Assembly: GCA_946800325.1 (NCBI GenBank)
Contig: OX326958.1
Span: 15,094,992 to 15,158,991 of the forward strand
Reading direction: 5' to 3'
Origin: Luzula sylvatica
Lineage: Eukaryota; Streptophyta; Magnoliopsida; Poales; Juncaceae
DNA length: 64,000 nt
Position numbers and translations under genes: made by a program. Positions 25,052 through 34,599 of this stretch are shown here, piece by piece. Below the pieces are notes generated by a model. The model did not search any database. It saw only the letters and a program-made list of their open reading frames with translations, and had not been told where the DNA came from. Positions within the stretch are counted from its first letter, which is position 1, and each line of letters starts with the position of its first letter.

Positions 25052-25732
25052 GCGAACAATCGATGGAGTCGGTGGTATTTCTTGACCTTTCGAGCTTTCT
25101 CCTGTTCTCTTCTGATACAGGAGAAGGAGTTTTGGAAAGAGAAGGTAAGGTTAAGGGTTTCAAGAGCGTAAATCGTGTCTCTTTAAGTTTCTTCGTACGA
25201 GAGGAAGAACCAAGCGTCCATTGATGAGGGTCGGTTGCATGCAGATGGAGAGTAAATACGACGAGTTCGTTCGAACGGACATTCATGTGCGTTCCAACGT
25301 ACACGCTTCTGGGTAAAAGGCTCCATTGTTTAGGTTTGCGTTGCAGGTGAGATGTTTTCGAGTTCGTTCGAACGCACTTGCAACTGTTGGGAAAGGCGCC
25401 ATAATATGAAAAGCAGTCATAATCATACATTTCATCTGTCCGTTCCGAACGCACTGTTTGTTCGTTCAAACGGACTTGAGTCTGGAAGGATGGTATTAGT
25501 GGACATCATTTGTCCGTTCCGAACGCACTCTTTTGTTCGTTCGAATGGACTTGAGTCTGGAAGGATGGTATTTGTGGACTTCATTTGTCCGTTCCAAACG
25601 CACTCTTTTGTTCGTTCGAACGGACTAGATACTGAGACCAGACCCACTGACCCTAGTTCAACAACTCTATTTGTACTTATGATTATACCATTATGATGCA
25701 ACTACATGAGACCAGACCCAATATGCTGAATT
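25052..25732 (-). other. Copia spacer between RNase H and the extra ORF
   Basis: Holds a leader-like stretch directly upstream of the extra ORF (25052-25250, CT-rich on the element strand) and the palindrome repeats at 25263-25630. ORFs across it on both strands read through the palindromes and give repetitive Val-Arg-Ser peptides, which are not genes. A promoter for the extra ORF here is possible, but no clear TATA box stands out. Confidence 0.5.
25437..25630. repeat. Three tandem 74/75-bp repeats with palindromes
   Basis: Units start at tgtccgttcc at 25437, 25511 and 25586 (the last is partial). Each holds two half-palindromes, cgttccgaacgcactc and gttcgttcgaacggac, followed by ttgagtctggaaggatgg. 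Further palindromes lie at 25263-25310 and 25360-25380. They are the same sequence type as those in the LTR, in a separate non-coding part of the element. Confidence 0.8.
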
Positions 25733-26253
25733 TTAATTCTTAAGAGATAACATACCTAGCTTTAGTCGTAGATCGGAGAAAGGAGCAAATGGTAACGGTT
25801 TTGTGAAGATGTCGGCAATTTGATTTTGAGTCTCTATCCATTCGAGTTTAACATCGCCTTTTTCCACGTGATCCCGAATGAAGTGGTGACGTATGTCGAT
25901 ATGCTTGGTTCGTGAATGGTGGACCGGGTTTTTGAGATGCATATTGCGCTATTGTTGTCGCACAATATGGGGATTTTACTGAAGTTCAAACCGTAGTCTC
26001 CGAGGGTTTGGTTCAACCACAGTAATTGAGCACAGCAGCTTCCTGCGGCGACATACTCGGCTTCGGCCGTCGATAAGGCTACCGAGTGTTGTTTTCGACT
26101 TGACCATGATACAAGTAAACCTCCCAAAAATTGGCATGTACCGCTAGTGCTTTTTCGATCAACTCGGGATCCGGCAAAATCCGCATCAGTGTATCCTACT
26201 AGGTTTAGGTTCCCACTATGCCCGTACCATATCCCAAGTTCAATTGTACCTTT
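25733..26253 (-). pseudogene. Copia RNase H, broken by two frameshifts
   Basis: RNase H degrades the RNA strand after reverse transcription. Three pieces in different frames make it up. The pol frame stops at 26240 after an A-run where one base appears inserted (near 26250). The next frame carries YTDADFAGS, KSTSG and ALSTAEAEYVAA (to about 25940). A single-base loss in another A-run (near 25940) moves the final part, with HIDIRHHFIRDHVEKG and ADIFTKPL, to a third frame ending at 25733. Catalytic D and E residues are present in the pieces, but no single frame joins them. Both shifts fall in short A-runs, as slippage would produce. Confidence 0.85.
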
Positions 26254-28162
26254 TTGAATAACGAAATATGCGTTTTACGGCCGTGTAATGTGATACCTTG
26301 GGGTTAGCTTGAAATCTAGCGCACAAGCATACGGCGAACATGATGTCGGGACGACTTGCCGTTAGATAAAGAAGGCTCCCGATCATTCCTCTATAGGACG
26401 TAATGTCGAACGATTCGCCCTCTTCATCCGCATCCAATTTTGATTCCTTTGCCATTGGAGTGTCACTCGTTTTAGTTTGGTCCAACTCGAATCTCTTTAA
26501 TAATTCGCGAGTGTACTTTGATTGGTTGACGAAAATTCCTTCACTTGATTGTGTGACTTGAAGACCAAAGAAGAATTTTAATTCTCCCATCATACTCATG
26601 GCAAATTCACTGTGCATAAGAATAGAGAATTCTTCGGCAAGAGCCGCATCACTTGATCCAAAAATATTATCATCTACGTAAATTTGAACAAGTAAAATGG
26701 ATACTCCCTTTTTACGTGTGAAGAGGGTGGTGTCGATTATGCCCCTCACGAACCCATTTGAGGTGAGAAATGAGGATAGTCGATCGTACCATGCTCGTGG
26801 GGCTTGTTTTCTCGGTGATTTAGCAATTGTTTCCGTGACTTCACCTACATTTAAGCTACCTTTCTCGGCTTCCTTGTTAGTTTCATCAAAATGTACATGA
26901 ACGGATTCACATACGACTCGTGTTGATCGTATGTAAACTCGGTATGCTTTGCTTGTGCTTGAGTAACCGACAAATATTCCTTCAATGGATTTTGGATCGA
27001 GTTTGTCTCGATTACTCAATTCATCCAAGATATAGCATTTGCATCCAAATACTCTCATGTAAGAGACATTTGGATTTCCCCCATACCATAGCTCATATGG
27101 CGTCGTCTTCAAAATAGGCCTTAAGCTAACCCTATTCACCACATGACATGCGGTGTTAGTGGCTTCGGCCCAAAGGTATTTTGGAGAAGGATGCTCACTT
27201 AGCATGGTACGGGCAAGTTCAATTAACGTTCGATTTTTACGTTCAACCACACCATTTTGTTGAGGTGTGCGAGGAGCCGAAAATTCGCGTATATATCCCT
27301 TTTTATGACATAATTCATCAAATTTTGCATTTCGAAATTCACCTCCATTGTCACTTCGAATGGTGACAATTGAGGTGCCTTTTTCATTTTCAACGAGAGT
27401 GCAAAATTTGATGAAGTTGTCACACGTTTCACTTTTATGAAGTAAATAATGTATCCATATGAAACGTGAATAATCATCCACAATGACAAACATATACCTT
27501 TTATTACCTATGCTTGTAACGCTCATTGGTCCGCAAAGATCAAGATGGATGAGTTGAAGAGGTCGATTCGTGGTGACCATGTTCTTTGATTTGAACCCGG
27601 ACGATCTAGTGTGCTTACCTTTTTCACACGCATCGCATAATCCTTCTAGTTCAAGTTTATGTGAGGGAAGTCCTCTAACTAATTGCTTTTTGGACAACCT
27701 ATGTATAGTTTTCATGCAAATGTGACCTAACCGTCTATGCCATAATCGAGATACTGATTCTGATACAGTGAGACAATGGATTCCCGGCACGAATGATTCG
27801 AAATCAAAGTAGTATAGATTTTCGTGTCGGGTTCCTTTGCATACTGTGATATTGTCTTTCATTCGATCAATTAAGCATGAGAGTTGATCGAATTTCACAC
27901 AATATCTGGCATCACATAATTGGCTTATGCTAATCAAATTATGTTTAAGTCCAGTTACAAGATAGACATTCTCTAAAGTCCAATTTGAGGTACCTATTGA
28001 ACCGATACCAATAATTTTACCTTTTTGATTTCCTCCGAAGGTAACGTCTCCTCCCTTGAACGGTTCGAGAGATTTGAACATCTCTCGATCCCAAGTCATA
28101 TGTCTAGAGCAACCACTATCTAGACACCATTTCGATGACTTTGTTCTGGAAGTTAGGCCCAT
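26240..28162 (-). pseudogene. pol: Copia pol: protease, integrase, reverse transcriptase with N-terminal half deleted
   Basis: A 640-codon open frame. Protease motif LDSGCSRHMT near residues 14-23. The pre-integrase zinc region includes WHRRLGH near 140, with CDACEKGK later. Integrase catalytic D near 206 (HLDLCGPM), D near 270 (SDNGGEF) and E near 305 (QQNGVVERKNR), with the D35E spacing counted exactly. After the integrase C terminus (GIFVGYS near 395) the frame passes within a few codons (junction about 26806-26816, near residue 450) to APRAWYDR, a motif from the middle of copia RT. The fingers and first catalytic Asp of RT are therefore missing. The second site YVDD is present near 497. 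An intact copia RT would need roughly 200 more residues. The deletion keeps the frame. The frame ends at 26240 by a frameshift before RNase H. The product could not reverse transcribe. Confidence 0.9.
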
Positions 28163-28170
28163 TGACTATA

Positions 28171-28234
28171 CTCCCCCTAAATGTTTGGCGTATGGTATGG
28201 TATACTAGGGAGTATAGTGTCTCAGGTTAGGGTT
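28171..28234 (-). other. Gag-pol gap with three in-frame stops
   Basis: The gag ORF and the pol ORF share one frame (their starts are 1278 bp apart), separated by 24 codons with three stops (one TAA that ends gag, two TAG). Single-stop suppression is known in plant retroelements, but three stops argue for decay. A GGGGGAG tract also lies here. Confidence 0.7.
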
Positions 28235-29440
28235 TTACACCCTAGGGGGTCCTATACCAAGGGAGGTAGAGGAACCCATTGAGTGACGATCTTTACGCAT
28301 CCACATGACGTTTGGTGCCACTTTTGGATTGCGAAGATTACACCCGGTTGAGACATGACCGATTTTGCAACAATAGTTACAAAATGCTACGGTGGGCTTA
28401 TTTGTGGGTGTGGTACTCTTCACAAAATAGTCCGAGAGTTTATTCGGGTTACTTCTCTTAGAAGTTATCGATTTTGGCATTTGATATAGGTTATTTGATT
28501 TAAATTTATTTTGCTTAACATTATTTTGTTTAAATTGTTTATGCATGTTGGTGAAATGTTTGGGGGACTCTTGTTGATATGAAGCTTCGGTGTAGTTTGT
28601 CACTTCATAGAAATACCCGTTTGGTCCCCTTTTGAACAAACACTCGGTTTGTCCCAAATTAGTATGTCTGGGTTGTGATTTTTGTGTAAAATGATTGTTC
28701 CTATAATTATTATTGACACGTTTAGGTTGTTCGTTTTTAGCATATTTACCTTTGTTGTAGTCATGGTACATAAAAGCATTTCCATGACTACTTACTTTAT
28801 GGTTTTCCCATTTAGATTTTTGATTTTGAGATATTGAAAGGTTGGGATTATTATCGTTAATTTTCTTATGTCCTAAACTAGATTTATCATTTGGCTTTTG
28901 TCCCGTTAATGACGATTTTAAGACATCATCCAATGAAGGGGGAATCAATGCAATCATTGTACATGCCCTCTTCAAGGACTCATTTTCAACTTTCATAGTT
29001 TGAATTTCGACTTTTAAATGAGAAATCTCACATTTCAGGGTTTTACATTCACATTTTGAAAATCCTTTAAATTCATTTATTTGAGTTTTGTATGCCAAAA
29101 TGGATAGCTCAAGAGAAGCTACCTTATCCTTTAGAGCTTGGGTGGGACTTTCAAGTTTACCCTCATTCAGTTGAGAGTTACCTTCATCCCTAAGAAACTC
29201 GTCACAAGATTCGAGTTCTAGTTTGGATGCGGGAGAAAATTCAGGTCTGGGTAATGATTTGATACCATATAGAGAGTTCGTACGTACCTCATAACTTTTG
29301 TCATGTGTCGAGCTTAGAGTGGGAGAAGAAGGTTCTGCGTCTACAATTATGGGCTGGTGGTGTGTCGAAGTTAGACCTCGTTCAATACGGAGAGAGTGAA
29401 TGGCTGCTTCCACCGCGCTCATGGGATTAACTTCAGCCAT
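28235..29440 (-). CDS. gag: Copia gag-like protein lacking a recognisable capsid domain
   Basis: 401 codons from the ATG at 29438-29440, 55 bases downstream of the primer site. A disordered N terminus (1-100) is followed by a likely coiled coil (about 103-160, heptad Leu/Ile/Val). Then comes a basic Asn/Lys/Gln-rich stretch, and a CCHC zinc knuckle (CNYCCKIGHVSTGC, about 354-367) that binds RNA in retroelement nucleocapsids. Copia gag normally carries a capsid domain of the UBN2/DUF4219 kind before the knuckle; I cannot see it, so an internal deletion is likely. The ORF ends 24 codons before pol, in the same frame. Particle assembly by this protein alone seems unlikely. Confidence 0.75.
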   Translation of the reverse strand: MAEVNPMSAVEAAIHSLRIERGLTSTHHQPIIVDAEPSSPTLSSTHDKSYEVRTNSLYGIKSLPRPEFSPASKLELESCDEFLRDEGNSQLNEGKLESPTQALKDKVASLELSILAYKTQINEFKGFSKCECKTLKCEISHLKVEIQTMKVENESLKRACTMIALIPPSLDDVLKSSLTGQKPNDKSSLGHKKINDNNPNLSISQNQKSKWENHKVSSHGNAFMYHDYNKGKYAKNEQPKRVNNNYRNNHFTQKSQPRHTNLGQTECLFKRGPNGYFYEVTNYTEASYQQESPKHFTNMHKQFKQNNVKQNKFKSNNLYQMPKSITSKRSNPNKLSDYFVKSTTPTNKPTVAFCNYCCKIGHVSTGCNLRNPKVAPNVMWMRKDRHSMGSSTSLGIGPPRV

Positions 29441-29495
29441 TAGATCGTAAGGTACAAGTTTATCCTTAATAAATTTAGGAGATGGTTAGTACCCT

Positions 29496-29507
29496 GCTCT
29501 GATACCA
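29496..29507 (-). promoter_or_regulatory. Primer binding site, initiator tRNA-Met
   Basis: gctctgatacca on the + strand reads TGGTATCAGAGC on the element strand, the exact 12-base complement of the 3' end of plant initiator tRNA-Met and the usual copia primer. It sits two bases from the 5' LTR edge and establishes the - orientation. Confidence 0.92.
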
Positions 29508-30089
29508 ATTGTTGGTTAATTCTAGCCTAGAGGGGGGTAAATTTGGCAATCTAACTTATACTTAGTTTAGATTTAACCTAATTTACGGTGCGGAATAAAT
29601 AATAATTTAGATGATAAAGATGATACCGTACAAACACTTTGACACAAGATGTTTGTTTACGAAGTTCGGTAGGTGGTTGCTTTGTAGCTTTAACTCACCC
29701 TTTACTCGCTTAATTGACCGATTCAATTATTTGCGAGTACCTACGTCTCCGGGAATGCCTTGTGCCTCTTTTTGGCTTTCGATTGACTTCCAACTCAACT
29801 CGATTACAAGGAATTTGCCTAGATCGATTTACACGCTTCTATCGATCTATAGCTTAGGCTCTTTACACTTTGTTTCACTAGCCTATTACACTTTTTCACT
29901 AATCGAGCTACAACGTGATCGGTCACGTGAGTGGGATACGATTAGTAGAGAATATCGAAAGTAGATCAACGATCTAAAGAGGTTTCTCAAGCTATCAATG
30001 GATATAGATAATCACAGCTTAGGGTTTCTCTCTTTTTAGGTTTGAATATTTGAAAATGAGGAAGTGGGAGAGAGAGACCCATGAAGGAT

Positions 30090-30099
30090 TCTATTTATA
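30090..30099 (-). promoter_or_regulatory. TATA box of the copia promoter
   Basis: TATAAATAGA on the - strand, with the palindrome cluster immediately upstream (30131-30583 in + coordinates). Transcription would run leftward toward the primer site and gag. Confidence 0.65.
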
Positions 30100-30130
30100 C
30101 TCTCTATAGAAATCCTTCAGAAAACTTGTA

Positions 30131-30583
30131 GTGCGTTCGAACGCATACAGTCCGTTCGGAACGCACTTGAAGTTTGCACTAGCCGTTTCAAAATAACGTG
30201 CAAGTACATCTTGGGTCCGTTCGAACGTACAATGTCCGTTCGTAACGGACTCAATTATACATAGCATTTTGCGTTCACAGGAACAAGAGTCCGTTCAACG
30301 CACTGAAAAGTGGGTGAACGGATTCCAGGTTGTCCGTTCGAACGCACATGTGTGTTCGTTCGAACGCACACATCCCTGTGACGTTTTCCGTTCACAGGAA
30401 GGATTGTCCGTTCAACGCACTCAGAAGGTGGGTGAACGGATTATAATTATCCGTTCGAACGGACATGATTGTTCGTTCGAACGTACACATCCCTGTGACA
30501 CGTTTGGTTCTTATCAAGTTTTAAAGCTTTGATATTTAGCAAGTCCGTTCTGAACGGACTTTGAGTTCGTTCAGAACGCACTT
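30131..30583. promoter_or_regulatory. Palindrome cluster upstream of the copia TATA box
   Basis: About a dozen palindromes of form (G)(T/C)(C/G)CGTT-CG-AACG(G/C)AC or close variants, beginning 31 bp upstream of the TATA box on the element strand and spanning about 450 bp. It contains two tandem units of about 117 bp. The density and the position in U3 suggest multiple protein binding sites in an enhancer. AACGG and AACGC half-sites are present throughout. This is positional inference without binding data. Confidence 0.7.
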
Positions 30584-30915
30584 CCTGCTTGACTGAACTC
30601 TTTGTTATTTTGAACATGATTTTACTTGAGTTCTACTAGGTTTGTCCCTATGGTTTATTTGTGGCGTATCCCACTCACGGAAGGCTTCAACATCTTGAGT
30701 CTTGATGTATTCCAATGGCCTTCCTTGTGTTCTTCTTTTCTTGTTTATGTTGAGACTTCATGTCCTGATTCTTGATGTAATCCAATGAAGTCCTCCTTCA
30801 CAAGTCCTCCTTCATCTTCGTATCGTACCTATGTTATCCTGCACTTTTCTGGATGTATACATTAGTAATGACAGTGTTTTGAAATAATCAAACTATCAGG
30901 AAATTTGAACCAACA

Positions 30916-30920
30916 CTTCT
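30916..30920. other. Target site duplication of the copia element, right copy
   Basis: cttct, identical to 21746-21750. The Athila-type reading frame continues directly after it. Confidence 0.95.
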
Positions 30921-31360
30921 CGGTTTTCAAAACGCTAGATCTCGGCCCTCTCGACGATACCCAAGTAGTAATTCAATTGGCCGATAGATCTACGACGAAA
31001 CCGGTGGGAGTAGTCGAAGATGTGATCGTAACGGTAAATGGAATTTATTTCCCCGCGGACTTCTACGTATTGGACATGAATGAGGGGAGTAACGATTCAA
31101 CCCCGATTCTCCTTGGACGGCCATTTTTGAAGACGGCGCGCACAAAAATCGATGTACACGCGGGAGAGCTCACGATGGAGTTCAATGATGAGGTAATCAA
31201 ATTCAATATTTTTGACAAACTAAAGGAACCCATTGTAGGTACACTCAACTTAAGTGCTATGGACGTGATCGACGATTGTGTACAAGAGGTCATGGTATCG
31301 TTCATTCGAAAACTTTCAATGGAGCTCAAACCCTTTGTTCGAAGAATTCGAAGGATGTGA
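30921..31360 (+). CDS. Athila-type protease, remaining part
   Basis: Continues the gag-protease frame of 19812-21750 after the insertion. It encodes the rest of the retropepsin-like protease, with [22 protein letters not shown] and ILLGRPFL, all conserved around the protease fold of Athila polyproteins. The apparent start upstream at 30905 lies in the copia LTR and uses TTG, so it is not a real start. The frame stops at 31358-31360 and overlaps the pol frame by up to 83 bp. Pol is shifted by +1, so either a frameshift mutation or programmed shifting separates protease from RT. Confidence 0.85.
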
Positions 31361-34300
31361 CAATCCTACATTCGAAATCGAGTCGGAGTTGGAAGAAGAA
31401 CGAAGCATAGATCAAGCACTCTTTCTAAGAGACCTCGAAATCCCGATGCAAAGAGCTCCACCTTCAATCGAACAAGCTCCAAGGTTAGAATTGAAAAAAT
31501 TACCTATTGGACTAAAGTATGCTTTTCTCGATGAAGCGGAGACCTTGCCGGTGATAATTGCCTCGAGTCTAGCAAAGGAACAAGAAGAGAAACTCGTTGA
31601 AATGCTAAAACGAAACAAGAAGGCATTCGGGTGGACACTCGCGGACATTCCGGGCATTAGTCCCTCCATGTGCACACACCGCATTATCCTCGAGGACGAT
31701 GCTAAGCCCTCGCGAGAACCACAAAGGCGGCTCAATCCGCCAATGATGGAAGTTGTAAAGAAAGAGGTGATCAAGCTACTCGACGCCGGAATAATCTACC
31801 CCATCGCCGATTCGAAATGGGTCTCGCCCATACACGTAGTGCCGAAGAAAACGGGGATGACGATAGTTGAGAACGATGAAGGCGATCAAGTACCGACTCG
31901 AGTTCAAAACGGGTGGCGAGTTTGCATCGATTACCGAAAACTCAATAAGGCGACGAAAAAGGACCACTTCCCGCTTCCATTCATCGATCAAATGATAGAA
32001 AGACTCGCGGGAAATCCGTTCTATTGCTTCCTCGATGGATTTTCGGGCTATTTCCAAATACCGGTCGCACCCGAAGATCAAGAGAAGACCACATTCACGT
32101 GCCCGTTTGGTACCTTCGCGTACCGACGCATGCCATTCGGGCTATGCAATGCTCCGGGTACCTTCCAAAGGTGTATGCTTTCTATTTTCTCCGATTATAT
32201 TTCAAAATTTATAGAAGTCTTTATGGATGACTTTTCGGTATTTGGTGACTCATTCGAATCATGTTTAAGCCACTTGTCACAAATACTCGAAAAGTGCATC
32301 GAAGCTAACCTTGTTTTGAATTTTGAGAAATGCCACTTCATGGTGAGCGAAGGAATTGTTTTAGGTCATTTAATCTCGGAGAAAGGAATGGAAGTTGACA
32401 AGGCGAAAATCGATGTAATCAAGACGCTTCCGTATCCAAAGACGGTGAAGGACGTGCGATCCTTTCTTGGCCATGCGGGATTCTATAGGCGCTTCATCAA
32501 AGACTTCTCGAAAACCGCCCAACCAATGTGCCAACTATTGAAGAAAGACGAGAAATTCGAGTTCGGGGAAAATTGCAAGAGATCCTTCGACGATTTGAAA
32601 GAGAAGCTTTGCTCCGCACCAATCATCAAGTCGCCAAATTGGGAGCTACCATTCGAAATAATGTGTGACGCAAGCGACACAAGTGTGGGGGCGGTACTTG
32701 GCCAAAGAGAAGGAAAAGACCCCCACGTCATCGCGTACGCCTCGAGATCTCTCGACAATGCCCAACGAAACTACACCACCACCGAAAAGGAACTCCTCGC
32801 GATTGTTTTTGCATTGGAGAAATTTCGTTCTTATCTTTTAGGTACAAAGGTGATAGTCTTTTCGGACCACGGCGCATTGAGACATTTGATGAAGAAAAAG
32901 GAGTGCAAACCGAGATTGCTCCGATGGATCCTTTTGCTTCAAGAATTCAACCTCGAGATCAAGGACAAAAAGGGATGCGAGAATCTCGTGGCGGATCATT
33001 TGAGTCGGCTTCCATTGGAGATCGAAGATCTTGTTCCGATTCGCGAGGAATTCCCCGAGGAACACGTTCTCGCGGCTCAAGTCGAAGCGCCATGGTACGC
33101 CGACCTTGCAAACTACATCGTCACGAAGAATTTTCCCCCGAGCTTCTCCAAGGCACAACGCGATAAGATGAAAAGCAACGCTCGATTCTACGTTTGGGAA
33201 GACCCGATCCTTTTCCGCATTTGTGCCGACCAAGTAATTCGAAAATGTGTCCACCAAAATGAGGTACAATCTATCCTTTCTTTTTGTCATACATTACAAT
33301 GTGGTGGACATTTCGGTATTGCACGTACCACACACAAGGTACAAGAATGTGGATTTTATTGGCCAACCTTGCATAAAGACGTTGCAAACTTTGTGAAAGG
33401 TTGTGGAAATTGCCAAAAGACGGGGAACTTGAGCCGTAGAAATCAAATGCCCCTCAATTCAATCTATGTGTGTGAACCATTCGATGTTTGGGGCATTGAT
33501 TTCATGGGCCCGTTTCCATCGTCTTTTGGCTATACTTACATCTTGTTGTGTGTAGATTATGTTACCAAATGGGTGGAGGCAATACCAACAAGGCACGCGG
33601 ATTCGAAAACGGTGGTAGACTTTTTAAAGAAGAATATCTTTCAACGATTCGGCATACCAAGAGTTCTTATAAGCGATCGAGGATCCCATTTTTGCAATCG
33701 ATATCTCCAAGGCCTCCTCGAGAAATACCATGTGAACCATCGAACCTCCACCGCGTATCATCCTCAAACAAACGGCCAAGCGGAGGTTTCGAATCGAGAA
33801 ATAAAATCTATCTTGGAAAAAGTGGTGAACCCGACACGAAAGGATTGGAGTTCTCGACTAGGCGATGCACATTGGGCGTATCGTACCGCCTTCAAAACGC
33901 CAATAGGTATGACTCCTTTCAAACTCGTGTACGGAAAGGCATGCCATCTCCCGGTCGAATTAGAGCACAAAGCCTTTTGGGCGATCAAGCAATTGGCCCT
34001 CGACTACCCGAAGGACGCATCGGCGCATAAGCTTCAATTACTCGAGCTAGACGAATTCCGGCAAGAGGCAAAAGCAAAGAGGTTCCATGACCGAATGATT
34101 CAAAAGAAAGAATTCCAAGAAGGGGAAAGAGTGTTGTTATTCAACTCTCGTCTCAAACTTTTCCCCGGGAAACTTCAATCCCGATGGATCGGCCCTTTTG
34201 TGGTCACCAATGTGACTACATTTGGAGTTATCGAAATTCGAAGCGAAGGAACGAGCAAAACATTCAAAGTGAACGGTCATCGACTCAAGCACTACCACGC

Positions 34301-34361
34301 AAACTTCGAAACCGGGTGGATGGAGGAGCAATCTCTAAAGCCCAACGATACCTCACAATGA
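31278..34361 (+). CDS. pol: Athila-type pol: reverse transcriptase, RNase H, integrase
   Basis: A 1027-codon frame with no stops. It copies element RNA into DNA and inserts it. RT spans about residues 150-350, with first catalytic Asp at [10 protein letters not shown] (near 252) and the second site FMDD near 315. RNase H is about 455-580, with CDASD near 463, TEKELLA and [10 protein letters not shown]. The integrase zinc region (H-H...CGNC) covers about 669-717. The integrase core has Asp in GIDFMGPF (near 740), Asp in ISDRGSHF (near 800) and Glu in [10 protein letters not shown] (near 836), and the second spacing is exactly D35E. The C-terminal region ends at a TGA at 34359-34361. The first codons (GTG at 31278) overlap the protease frame, and the true product would be released from a polyprotein, so no independent start is proposed. 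The pol catalytic residues are all present. Loss of autonomy comes from the copia insertion upstream. Confidence 0.93.
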   Translation: MYKRSWYRSFENFQWSSNPLFEEFEGCDNPTFEIESELEEERSIDQALFLRDLEIPMQRAPPSIEQAPRLELKKLPIGLKYAFLDEAETLPVIIASSLAKEQEEKLVEMLKRNKKAFGWTLADIPGISPSMCTHRIILEDDAKPSREPQRRLNPPMMEVVKKEVIKLLDAGIIYPIADSKWVSPIHVVPKKTGMTIVENDEGDQVPTRVQNGWRVCIDYRKLNKATKKDHFPLPFIDQMIERLAGNPFYCFLDGFSGYFQIPVAPEDQEKTTFTCPFGTFAYRRMPFGLCNAPGTFQRCMLSIFSDYISKFIEVFMDDFSVFGDSFESCLSHLSQILEKCIEANLVLNFEKCHFMVSEGIVLGHLISEKGMEVDKAKIDVIKTLPYPKTVKDVRSFLGHAGFYRRFIKDFSKTAQPMCQLLKKDEKFEFGENCKRSFDDLKEKLCSAPIIKSPNWELPFEIMCDASDTSVGAVLGQREGKDPHVIAYASRSLDNAQRNYTTTEKELLAIVFALEKFRSYLLGTKVIVFSDHGALRHLMKKKECKPRLLRWILLLQEFNLEIKDKKGCENLVADHLSRLPLEIEDLVPIREEFPEEHVLAAQVEAPWYADLANYIVTKNFPPSFSKAQRDKMKSNARFYVWEDPILFRICADQVIRKCVHQNEVQSILSFCHTLQCGGHFGIARTTHKVQECGFYWPTLHKDVANFVKGCGNCQKTGNLSRRNQMPLNSIYVCEPFDVWGIDFMGPFPSSFGYTYILLCVDYVTKWVEAIPTRHADSKTVVDFLKKNIFQRFGIPRVLISDRGSHFCNRYLQGLLEKYHVNHRTSTAYHPQTNGQAEVSNREIKSILEKVVNPTRKDWSSRLGDAHWAYRTAFKTPIGMTPFKLVYGKACHLPVELEHKAFWAIKQLALDYPKDASAHKLQLLELDEFRQEAKAKRFHDRMIQKKEFQEGERVLLFNSRLKLFPGKLQSRWIGPFVVTNVTTFGVIEIRSEGTSKTFKVNGHRLKHYHANFETGWMEEQSLKPNDTSQ
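32681..32691 (+). promoter_or_regulatory. Internal AAGTGTGGGGG motif in RNase H
   Basis: Second coding copy of the polypurine-type 11-mer, again in Ser-Val-Gly codons. It could act as a central plus-strand priming site, but this is untested. Confidence 0.35.
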
Positions 34362-34501
34362 TGAGCTCGGCCAAGTCGAGCTCAAGACGTTAAACAAGAG
34401 CGCTAGCGAGGGAGGCAAGCCCACGCATCAAAGGTTGTATCTCTCTATTATCCCTCTTTTTGAAATTTTCGATTTTGTATACTTGAGGACAAGTAATCTC
34501 T

Positions 34502-34512
34502 AAGTGTGGGGG
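34502..34512 (+). promoter_or_regulatory. AAGTGTGGGGG motif, upstream 3' region
   Basis: A polypurine-like copy extended by two more G (taagtgtgggggggtaac), 1.4 kb before the LTR. Duplicate at 16686-16696. Confidence 0.45.
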
Positions 34513-34599
34513 GGTAACATACAATCTTTGACCTGTATGAGCCCAATTAAAAATTTAAAAATCAGGGAAAAATTGAAAATTTTTGATCTGGCCAGCAAC

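Larger units (their letters stand above)
21751..30915 (-). mobile_element. Sirevirus-like Ty1/copia LTR retrotransposon, nested and defective
   Basis: 9165 bp inserted in the protease gene of the Athila-type element, on the opposite strand. LTRs start TGTTGGTT and end AACCAACA. On the minus strand the order is 5' LTR, initiator-Met primer site, gag with zinc knuckle, protease, integrase, reverse transcriptase, RNase H, spacer, extra ORF, polypurine tract, 3' LTR. Integrase before RT defines Ty1/copia. Several GGGGGAG tracts near the 3' LTR, an ORF between pol and the LTR, and repeated non-coding palindromes recall Sireviruses; this clade call is moderate. The two LTRs differ by about five substitutions and one 4-bp indel. 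Coding capacity is lost (RT deletion, frameshifts, stops between gag and pol), so it is non-autonomous. Confidence 0.93.
29510..30915 (-). mobile_element. 5' LTR of the copia element (1406 bp)
   Basis: Matches 21751-23152 at an offset of 7759 bp. By eye there are five substitutions (such as taacc/tagcc near the left edge) and one 4-bp indel within the palindrome cluster. It contains the promoter used for the element transcript. The low divergence (about 0.4 percent) indicates recent insertion, later than that of the host element. Confidence 0.95.

Noticed and set aside
25352..25701. Repetitive Val-Arg-Ser / Pro-Phe-Glu-Arg-Thr peptides on both strands
   Set aside because: Translations of the 74-bp palindromic tandem units; the repeat explains the open frame.
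30905..30920. Independent start of the second protease ORF at 30905
   Set aside because: It uses TTG and lies in the copia LTR and target duplication. It is the interrupted continuation of the upstream gene.
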